Below, piece after piece: positions 57,239 to 64,000 of a DNA stretch of 64,000 nt. Position 1 is the stretch's first letter; each line of letters begins with the position of its first letter. The notes beneath the pieces were generated by a model. It did not search any database. It had not been told where the DNA came from and saw only the letters and a program-made list of their open reading frames with translations. Source of the DNA: Holdemania sp. Marseille-P2844 (GTDB lineage Bacteria > Bacillota_I > Bacilli_A > Erysipelotrichales > Erysipelotrichaceae); assembly GCF_900120005.1 (NCBI RefSeq), contig NZ_LT635451.1:1-64000 (forward strand), given 5' to 3'. The position numbers and the translations under genes were made by a program.

Positions 57239-57574
57239 ACTTTTGCGGAATTTTGCAATAAAACGTTACTTCCGCTTGCGGTTGAAGTCGGGATGGATAT
57301 CGATTCTTTTTGGTATGACGATTGTAATCTGATCTACGCTTACGTTGAAGCTTATTACAATCGTCTTAATATGACAGCCTGGCTGAATGGTTTGTATATT
57401 TATAGCGCCGTCAGTACGGTTGTAAGCAACGCCTTGAGCAAGAAAGGACATAAAAAACTTGCGTATCCTTCCATGCCATTTGATCTCAGAGAAAAACAAG
57501 AAGAACTTGAGATAAAGGCGGATAGTAAGAAGAGAGATTGTGAATATCGAAAACGGTTAATGCAATTCTATTAA
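57239..57574 (+). CDS. Tail assembly chaperone extension (gpGT, -1 frame)
   Basis: The -1 frame is open across the end of the gpG-like gene and continues 'TFAEFCNKTLLPLAVEVGMDID' to a stop at 57574. A frameshift near CAAAGAAG (57221-57228) would give a fused product of about 260 residues, as in lambda gpG/gpGT. No classic XXXYYYZ heptamer is present, so the slip site is uncertain. An alternative is separate initiation at ATG 57293. Confidence 0.65.
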   Translation, partial: TFAEFCNKTLLPLAVEVGMDIDSFWYDDCNLIYAYVEAYYNRLNMTAWLNGLYIYSAVSTVVSNALSKKGHKKLAYPSMPFDLREKQEELEIKADSKKRDCEYRKRLMQFY

Positions 57575-57608
57575 CTGTTTTTCTAAAAAAGGAAAGGAGG
57601 TAGAAATA

Positions 57609-60600
57609 GTGGGAGATTATGATGCCGATATTGGTTTGCAACTTAAAACAGCTGTTGATCCCGGCGCGGAATCATTGCAGAAAGTAATTGACGTTGTTGG
57701 CCGGCTTAACAGAAGTGTTACGGCAATTACAAAAAAAGTAGAACGTATGACACAAGTTTTCGAACGTTTAAAGTCAGTGGATCTTTCTGCGATCCAAGCC
57801 GCAAGTCAAAGAATGGCAGAATTTGTAAATGCGTTAAGTAATGTGAATGTTGAAAGCTCAATTAAGCAACTTCGTAAGATTCCAAAGATTATGGAGTCCA
57901 TTGCGGCTATTGACGCATCCAAAATTGGCGAAGTGTTTACAACGTTGGCAACGCAAATTCAACCGTTTCTTGCCATGCTTAAAGAAGCGGAGTCATCACT
58001 GATCGCTTTTGAAGCTGCGATGCACCAGCTTAATAAAAAAAGCAATTTAAAAAATGTAGAAAAATCTATTTCAAATGTAAATAAAGAAGCCAAGAAATCG
58101 CCGTCTTTATTAAAGCGAATGTTTAATATCGGCAAGATCTATTGGTTTTTAAATTACACAAAGCAGCTCGGACAAAGCTTTGCAAATATAGTCAATAATG
58201 CAATTGATTACGTTGAAACCGAAAACTACTTTGCAAGAGCTATGGGAGAAGCTTATGAATCGGCCAACAGGTTTCAGAACAAAATCGCAGAGGCGTATGG
58301 TTTAGCAACAACTGAAACCATGAAGTACCAGGCTACATTCATGAATATGATGAATTCAATCGGAGGGTTGGGCGCAAAGACAGCAGAAAAACTGTCAGAG
58401 ACGCTGTCAATGATGGCCGTTGATTATGCGTCTTTATATAACACCTCTATTGAATCTTCAATGACGAAATTTCAGGCCGCCTTGACAAAGCAAGTACGTC
58501 CGATTCGTTCAACATCGGGTTACGATATCACTCAAGCGACCTTACAGGAAAGCTTGCAGCAACTTGGTATTTATGATCGCTCAGTTCGTACATTATCGCA
58601 AATTGAACAGCGTTTATTGATCATCTATACTTTACAGCAGCAGATGGCAAATTCGAGCGCTATGGGCGACTATGCACGAACGATCGAGAATGCGGCAAAT
58701 CAGCTCAGAGTTCTTCAACAGCAGTTTAAAGAACTGACGAAGTGGGTTGGTGGAATATTCTATCAAGCCTTAGAAAAGGTGCTTCCATACATTAATGCGG
58801 TGGTCATGGTTCTAAAAGAATTGGCAAAAATGGTTGCTATTTTCTTTGGATATAATCCAAATTCTTCGGGATCTTCCGGGGTTGGAAATATACTTGATGG
58901 ATATGGCGACAGCGCCGAAGACGCAACGGCAAAAGTTGAAGATCTTGAAAAAGCGGTAGACAACATGAATGCCATGGGAATTGATGAACTCAATACCTTT
59001 TCGAAGGATACGGGCGGATCCAGCGCTGATCTTGGTGGTATGGGTATTGATGATCGAATTCTCGCTGGACTGATGGACTATGACGGCTTGATGGGCGACG
59101 TTCAAATGAAAGCTGAGAAGATCCGTGATGCAATCATGGACTGGCTGGGATTTGATAAAATCCTCAATGACGACGGCTCTGTTTCCTGGATTTTGAGAGA
59201 TGGGCCAACAAACATCGGCCGAATCATAACTGGTTTAAAAGTCGCTGGCGCAATCATTGCAGGTTGGATTTTATCAACGCCGCTCAGACGTTTCATCGAG
59301 CTTTTCTCTGGCGATAATAAATTTTTCAAAGGATTATTTAACATAGGAGACTTTTTCAAAAGGGTTGATGGACCCGGAATTGATTGGAGCAAATTGTTTC
59401 ACTTCGACGCACTCACAAAGAGCCTGAGCGGGATCTTCTCAAACCTTGGTAGTCTGGTTAAAAACTCAAAAATTGGAAAGGCTGTAGGATCTGCCGGCAA
59501 AGGCTTAATGGATGGTCTTTTGAATAGTAAGGCGGTTACGCTACTGACATCCAAGCTTGCGGGACTAAAAGCCGCTTTCTCTGGGATATCATCAACTGTC
59601 GGACTTATTTCAGCGGAGTTCGCAAACCTGTTTGCACCTTTCATTCAGTTTATGCAGCCATTCGTTCAGTTTATTTCAGCCTTTGTTACCAGTCCCGCTT
59701 TTATCGCGGCGTTCTTTGCCGCTCTAATTGGAGGTTTCATTTACCTTTACAACACGAGCCAGAATTTCCGTAATTTTGTTGGACAGATCATTGATACAAT
59801 CGTTGAAAAATTTAATATATTTGTGACAACGATTCAAGCTCTGGGAACCCAGCTGTGGGAACAGGTCATCAGTCCGATTATCGATTTGATTGGGAAAAAG
59901 CTGAGCTGGTTATGGGAAAATGGTTTTAAAGATCTTGTAATAAATCTGACTGGATTTATTGGCCTTGTAGTGACATCCCTATTTGATCTCTGGAATAACG
60001 TTCTTGCACCACTCATTTCATGGTTAATAGAACTCCTTGCACCGACGGTTATCGGTGTTGTTGATACGATCTTGGGAGTTGTTCAGACCATCGTAAAAAC
60101 AGTTAGCGATGTTGTTGACGCTGTTATTACCATTCTTAAAGGTATAATCAAATTCATTACTGGTGTGTTTACTGGAAATTGGAAAATGGCGTGGGAAGGA
60201 CTTGGCGATATTTTCACTGGCATTATGAATGTTATTATTTCTGTGTTTGAAGGAATGATCAATTTCATTATTGATGGAATTAATGGGTTTTTAAATTTTT
60301 TGAATGGATTGATTTTGGGGGTTGCGTCTTTGCCGACGCTTGATTGGGTTGCTAATTTTGTGCTTGGTACATTACCTCATGTACATCTGGATCGTATTGG
60401 TAAGAAAATTAGTTCAAGTAGTTCTGCCGGCGCTGATTCTATGTATGGCTATGCCGAGGGTGGTTTTCCGGATCGTGCTGATATATTCTTCGCCAACGAA
60501 GATGGTATACCTGAGTTGGTAGGCAGAATTGGTTCTCAGACAACTGTCGCGAATCAGGAACAGATTATCGAAGGCATCAAGCGAGGTGTAATGGAGGCAA

Positions 60601-60734
60601 TGGCGGCTGTTGACAGTGGTGGAGATATTAACTTGAATCAAACGATTGAACTGGACGGCGAACCGATTTATCGTAACCAGCAGAAAATCAAAAAGAATAG
60701 GGGTTATAACTTCGGATTGGAGGGGATTGACTGA
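57609..60734 (+). CDS. Tail tape measure protein
   Basis: This 1041-residue protein starts at GTG 57609 after AAAGGAGG. It has an N-terminal helical/coiled-coil region, hydrophobic segments between about 690 and 930 ('FIAAFFAALIGGFIYLYN', 'VVDTILGVVQTIVKTVSDVVDAVI') and a C-terminal region ending 'GDINLNQTIELDGEPIYRNQQKI'. It sets tail length, which by the usual ~1.5 angstrom per residue rule would be about 155 nm. It belongs to a siphovirus. Confidence 0.93.
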   Translation: MGDYDADIGLQLKTAVDPGAESLQKVIDVVGRLNRSVTAITKKVERMTQVFERLKSVDLSAIQAASQRMAEFVNALSNVNVESSIKQLRKIPKIMESIAAIDASKIGEVFTTLATQIQPFLAMLKEAESSLIAFEAAMHQLNKKSNLKNVEKSISNVNKEAKKSPSLLKRMFNIGKIYWFLNYTKQLGQSFANIVNNAIDYVETENYFARAMGEAYESANRFQNKIAEAYGLATTETMKYQATFMNMMNSIGGLGAKTAEKLSETLSMMAVDYASLYNTSIESSMTKFQAALTKQVRPIRSTSGYDITQATLQESLQQLGIYDRSVRTLSQIEQRLLIIYTLQQQMANSSAMGDYARTIENAANQLRVLQQQFKELTKWVGGIFYQALEKVLPYINAVVMVLKELAKMVAIFFGYNPNSSGSSGVGNILDGYGDSAEDATAKVEDLEKAVDNMNAMGIDELNTFSKDTGGSSADLGGMGIDDRILAGLMDYDGLMGDVQMKAEKIRDAIMDWLGFDKILNDDGSVSWILRDGPTNIGRIITGLKVAGAIIAGWILSTPLRRFIELFSGDNKFFKGLFNIGDFFKRVDGPGIDWSKLFHFDALTKSLSGIFSNLGSLVKNSKIGKAVGSAGKGLMDGLLNSKAVTLLTSKLAGLKAAFSGISSTVGLISAEFANLFAPFIQFMQPFVQFISAFVTSPAFIAAFFAALIGGFIYLYNTSQNFRNFVGQIIDTIVEKFNIFVTTIQALGTQLWEQVISPIIDLIGKKLSWLWENGFKDLVINLTGFIGLVVTSLFDLWNNVLAPLISWLIELLAPTVIGVVDTILGVVQTIVKTVSDVVDAVITILKGIIKFITGVFTGNWKMAWEGLGDIFTGIMNVIISVFEGMINFIIDGINGFLNFLNGLILGVASLPTLDWVANFVLGTLPHVHLDRIGKKISSSSSAGADSMYGYAEGGFPDRADIFFANEDGIPELVGRIGSQTTVANQEQIIEGIKRGVMEAMAAVDSGGDINLNQTIELDGEPIYRNQQKIKKNRGYNFGLEGID

Positions 60735-61138
60735 TGAATAAAAACTATGGATCTGCACCAGTGTGGTTGTTTAATGGCATCCCCGCCCCAATTCCGATGG
60801 GGCAGCTCAAGATTGTCGGGTCGCAGCTCGTTGATAGTAAACGCAACGGCCGAGCGGAAGTCGTTGCTCAGAAAATCAACCGTAGGATGCGGAAATATGA
60901 TTCCGTTCAATGGAGCTATTTAACCTATGATGAATGGCAATGGATTATCCGAAATGTAGAAAATTTTGAAGTGAATTTAACCTTTTGGGATGAATATGAA
61001 AATCGTATTATTACCAGAAGGTTTTATTTTGGCGATGCCAGCGCAACTCCGTATGAATGGGATAGTGTATCGTATTCAGTGGCAAAACCACTAAGCTATA
61101 TTAACTGCACCGTAAATATAATTGACATGGGGTATTGA
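60734..61138 (+). CDS. Distal tail (Dit-like) protein
   Basis: This 134-residue protein starts in an overlap with the tape measure stop. It directly follows tape measure, as Dit does, but is much shorter than SPP1-type Dit and lacks the C-terminal galectin-like domain. It has 'PVWLFNGIPAPIPMGQLKIVGS' and 'NRIITRRFYFGDASATPYEW'. Probably the hub between tail tube and tip. Confidence 0.65.
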   Translation: MNKNYGSAPVWLFNGIPAPIPMGQLKIVGSQLVDSKRNGRAEVVAQKINRRMRKYDSVQWSYLTYDEWQWIIRNVENFEVNLTFWDEYENRIITRRFYFGDASATPYEWDSVSYSVAKPLSYINCTVNIIDMGY

Positions 61139-61140
61139 TT

Positions 61141-63393
61141 ATGAAAATGACAAGCAAAGCTTATCGTGAGGAAATCAATCAGCCTGTGCGCGGGATGTTT
61201 GCGGTTCGTGTATCTGTTGGTGTTGTCAGTATGGATGCTCAGACCAACGCCAAGATTAATAATCCAAGTGATTATTTCATTTCTGACGCAAAGATTTTCG
61301 ACGATAGAGAAATCCTTTTTCCATACGCTTCTTTTGAATTTGACCAAGCATCGGCTGATGGATCGTCTTTTTTTCCTCCAGAAGGAGATATCGATGAGGC
61401 TTTATTTAATGGATATATTGTTGATGCCCTTTCTGATGAGGAGGGGAATATTAATGTCACTATTGATTTTTCCTTTCCGTCAGATGTTCAACCTTTGGAA
61501 GTTAAAGGACTTACGCTTGATTTTGGAGATTATTCTCATCCGACAAATTTTGTTGTGCGATGGGATGAAGGAGCTAAAGAGTATAGTAACGAAGTAGGTT
61601 ATTTCTCTGATGAAACGACAGTTTTTTCAGGTATTAGAAATCAATTCTCAATCACATTCAGCAAGATGAGTGTGCCGCACTCAAGGTTGCGTATACGCTA
61701 CATGATGTTTGGTGTCGGTCTACTTTATGATGACAGTATTATCCAAAAAGTATCGCTAAAGACCTATACAAACCCCGTGTCAAACAAGCTTCCGACCGTT
61801 GATATGTCGATGGATATCATCAACAAGAATTATGAGTATGATCTTGAAAATCCATCATCCAGAATTAATTTTCTGGAAGAACAGCAGGATGGATATCTGG
61901 CTTTCGGGTATCAATTGAAAAGCGGAACATGGGAATGGTTTAACATGGCTTCCGCAAAGCTTAAAACTTGGTCTGCTGAGCAATATACAGCAAATTTCAA
62001 ATTTGAAGGATTGCTTAACTTCTACGATGCAGATTATTACAAAGGAATTTACAGCGATTCAGGACGCTCTCTGTATGATCTGTTTATTGATGTTGTGACG
62101 GATATGGGATTGGACCCTTGGCAATATGCAATAGATGATTACTACAAAACAATTGTCACACATAATCCCATCCCAATTTGTAAACACGCTGAAGCGCTTC
62201 AAATGATTGCGAATGCCGGCCGGGGATATCTTTCTTATGATGCCAATGGAGTGCTCGTGCTGAATACTAATTTTATTCCTGATTATTCGTTTTCCGCTGA
62301 GGACAAAGCTCCATACAGCAATGTATCCCTACTAAAAAAAGGGTGGAATAATCACTATGCAACATTCGGAAATAACGAAACAGATCAAGAAAGTTTCTTT
62401 CTTCCGGAAAATTCAGATTACATTGATATCGCGTATGTATCACGATCAATGTCTGATTCATCAGGATCTTTTACGAAGGCCCCTGAAATAACGATTAACC
62501 TTGAGTCTGGCCTTGTGACTATGGGGATTATTTTAGAATTTGGAAATACGATTGCGTCTGAGTTTGAGGTTTGCACCTATTTAAAAGGTCAACAAGTGGA
62601 AGTAAAGCAATATAAAAACACATCCTCTTTCATTAACTGTAATCGAAGTTGGCAGAAATTCGACAAGGTTATCCTGCGCTTTTTGAAATCGTCTGAAGGA
62701 AATCAGCATATCTGCGTAAATCGAATCAGTTTCGGCGAACTCTCAGATTATTACATCAGTTTTGGAGAGTACATTGAGAAAACGCCAAAAGGAACAGTTG
62801 AAGAAAAAATTAAGACACTGTATGTTACGGCGACACGTTTCGCAAAACAAGGTGTCGAGGAAGAAATATCATCAGTCGACTTCTCATCGACGGAATCGGG
62901 CCTCTATGAGACGATTACGTTTGATGAACCCAGATATGATATCCGGGTCGAAAACGCCACTCTGATTGAATGTGGAAGCTATTATGTAAAGATTCAATAC
63001 GCTGCGGTAACCGAAGATTCTACAGCTCATATTTACGGAAAGAAGTTTGCTTTAAGTTACGTGAATGTCGGTCGGATGGTGCATGAAAAGGGAACGGATA
63101 AGTATTTCAGCAACGATCTTGTAGATGATGTTGGACAGGCGAAGCTCATGGCAAAATGGCTTGGTGATTATGTGTTTGAAAACAAGCAATATGAGTTCAA
63201 TTGGCGTGGAGATCCATGCGTTGATAGTAACGATATCATTTATATTCAAAACAGGTTTAATGATCGAATGCCTTTCCGGATCATGAACAATGAGGTTACC
63301 TACAACCAGAACGCATACAGCGGAAAGATTAAAGGGAGGAGAGTTTATGTGGACGCAACCGAAGATAAATTGGGATATCGAGGACAAGATTAA
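61141..63393 (+). CDS. Tail tip / Tal-like baseplate hub protein
   Basis: This 752-residue protein follows Dit as the tail-associated (Tal/gp21-type) protein does. The N-terminal part has ring-domain-like segments, and a middle region 'FNFKFEGLLNFYDADYYKGIYS' resembles siphovirus hub proteins. C-terminal 'DVGQAKLMAKWLGDYVFENKQYEFNWRGDP...NRFNDRMPFRI' matches tail-tip gp44-like folds. No peptidase motif was seen. ATG 61141 is chosen over TTG 61135. Confidence 0.75.
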   Translation: MKMTSKAYREEINQPVRGMFAVRVSVGVVSMDAQTNAKINNPSDYFISDAKIFDDREILFPYASFEFDQASADGSSFFPPEGDIDEALFNGYIVDALSDEEGNINVTIDFSFPSDVQPLEVKGLTLDFGDYSHPTNFVVRWDEGAKEYSNEVGYFSDETTVFSGIRNQFSITFSKMSVPHSRLRIRYMMFGVGLLYDDSIIQKVSLKTYTNPVSNKLPTVDMSMDIINKNYEYDLENPSSRINFLEEQQDGYLAFGYQLKSGTWEWFNMASAKLKTWSAEQYTANFKFEGLLNFYDADYYKGIYSDSGRSLYDLFIDVVTDMGLDPWQYAIDDYYKTIVTHNPIPICKHAEALQMIANAGRGYLSYDANGVLVLNTNFIPDYSFSAEDKAPYSNVSLLKKGWNNHYATFGNNETDQESFFLPENSDYIDIAYVSRSMSDSSGSFTKAPEITINLESGLVTMGIILEFGNTIASEFEVCTYLKGQQVEVKQYKNTSSFINCNRSWQKFDKVILRFLKSSEGNQHICVNRISFGELSDYYISFGEYIEKTPKGTVEEKIKTLYVTATRFAKQGVEEEISSVDFSSTESGLYETITFDEPRYDIRVENATLIECGSYYVKIQYAAVTEDSTAHIYGKKFALSYVNVGRMVHEKGTDKYFSNDLVDDVGQAKLMAKWLGDYVFENKQYEFNWRGDPCVDSNDIIYIQNRFNDRMPFRIMNNEVTYNQNAYSGKIKGRRVYVDATEDKLGYRGQD

Positions 63394-63748
63394 TGTTTCA
63401 GATTACAACCGGATAAAGAATAATATGCAGTATTTAATTAACCTGGCATACGAATTATATCCGGAATTTGGAATTGTTGCTCTTGGACAAGATAAAACGT
63501 ATTCAGATTTACCCTACGCGAGTATTTGGAATGCGATAGAAAGAGATATCGATGCAATTTATGCAAACACCTTCCCAATCCAAGACCATCAAGAAACGAA
63601 TACTTATTATCCTAATAATAAGTATATTTCGGCTATCGACCTTAATCGGATTGAGGCTTTTCAGTTGAAAATGAAAGAATTATTGGAAAATCAAAAAAGA
63701 GGACGTCATCGTCTCTCTTTTAGATTAGGGGGTGATCTATACGCTTAA
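63347..63748 (+). CDS. Baseplate-region protein
   Basis: This 133-residue protein starts at ATG 63347 after AAAGGGAGGAG and overlaps the end of the hub gene in another frame. It begins 'MWTQPKINWDIEDKINVSDY' and includes 'AFQLKMKELLEN'. Small proteins with 'W...D.vn..DYNRIe.N' starts are common near siphovirus tail tips. Function unproven. Confidence 0.6.
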   Translation: MWTQPKINWDIEDKINVSDYNRIKNNMQYLINLAYELYPEFGIVALGQDKTYSDLPYASIWNAIERDIDAIYANTFPIQDHQETNTYYPNNKYISAIDLNRIEAFQLKMKELLENQKRGRHRLSFRLGGDLYA

Positions 63749-64000
63749 AACGAATTACAAAGACGATATATTCTCTGGCTCAAGGAAATATACTCTTGTT
63801 GAAAATCCGGACGGAACAATTTCTCTTGAGGATAAAACGGATTATGTTCAGCAGGGTGATACCTTTGCGGCAAAAGACGCAAACAGTATTTGCCTTGCGA
63901 TAGGAGTTAAACACGAAACTGAAATCATTGTTCCATCAACCGCAGTTTGGACACTTCTCACGGCTGAAAATGTAGGAACTTTAGATCCTCGCCCAAAGGT
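63732..64000 (+). CDS. Baseplate/receptor-binding region protein, 5' part (runs off window)
   Basis: The frame starts at GTG 63732 (MIYTLKTNYKDDIFSGSRKY) and overlaps the previous gene by 17 bases; the GGGG of the ribosome site lies inside that gene. It is open to the window edge (89 codons). 'DDIFSGSRKYTLVENPDGTISLEDKTDYVQQGD' resembles the start of siphovirus baseplate upper or fibre proteins. The remainder is not visible. Confidence 0.6.
   Translation, partial: MIYTLKTNYKDDIFSGSRKYTLVENPDGTISLEDKTDYVQQGDTFAAKDANSICLAIGVKHETEIIVPSTAVWTLLTAENVGTLDPRPK

Overview
The window joins about 24.8 kb of Bacillota chromosome to about 39 kb of a tailed prophage that runs off the right edge. The chromosomal half has many GC-rich codons, strong AGGAGG-type ribosome sites, type III glutamine synthetase, a YunB-like sporulation protein, an LtaS-type sulfatase and an Rnf complex. 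Together these suggest an anaerobic, spore-forming gut bacterium, perhaps of the Erysipelotrichia (Holdemania-like). That assignment is an inference, since no rRNA is present.

Chromosomal layout. Positions 1-257 look like the end of an ISL3-type insertion sequence. Next come a mannose-family PTS IIC-IID operon (716-2333) with a near-perfect cre site, a Na/phosphate symporter with a possible Pho box (2526-4151), a lone PTS IIA (4238-4642, minus), an AI-2E-type permease, type III glutamine synthetase (minus) and a rubredoxin-like/rubrerythrin pair. After these lie an HTH regulator, yunC/yunB-like genes, an Nfu scaffold, a YuiD-like membrane protein, an S1 protein with glucose-6-phosphate isomerase, and an LtaS-like enzyme (minus). 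ApbE flavin transferase (minus) is divergent from an rnf operon (17325-23008). The Rnf complex is unusual. RnfD carries a fused FMN-binding domain, RnfG has three of them, a small Cys-rich membrane protein sits between RnfA and RnfB, and RnfB stops at 102 residues without its ferredoxin domains. A 106-bp tandem repeat array and degV follow.

Prophage layout. Integrase, an OB-fold lipoprotein, ImmA-like peptidase and repressor are on minus (24807-27544). An operator region faces a Cro-like gene at 27745. The early plus-strand genes encode a secreted glucosaminidase-like protein, YqaJ exonuclease, RecT, RusA, a DnaD-like replication protein, SSB, a C5 DNA methyltransferase with a PAPS-reductase-like ATPase, MazG-like proteins and a HAD phosphatase. 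A sigma-like late regulator (40542) precedes a structured non-coding leader. Between 42.8 and 45.25 kb, imperfect direct repeats bracket a serine recombinase, a Panacea (DUF4065) protein and a four-helix membrane protein, which looks like a mobile toxin-antitoxin or defence cargo. The 45.3-48.4 kb stretch holds two tiny membrane-peptide genes in toxin-like settings and an ~800-nt hairpin-rich gene-free segment bounded by terminators. From 48.4 kb to the end lies the structural operon: large terminase, portal, scaffold, capsid, connectors, tail tube, frameshifted chaperone, tape measure, Dit, Tal-like and baseplate genes. Three covarying hairpins with the same AGAGAA loop sit between portal and scaffold.

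The main leads for new biology are the multi-flavin, ferredoxin-less Rnf variant, the triple AGAGAA hairpins, the ~800-nt putative RNA, and the recombinase/Panacea cargo element.
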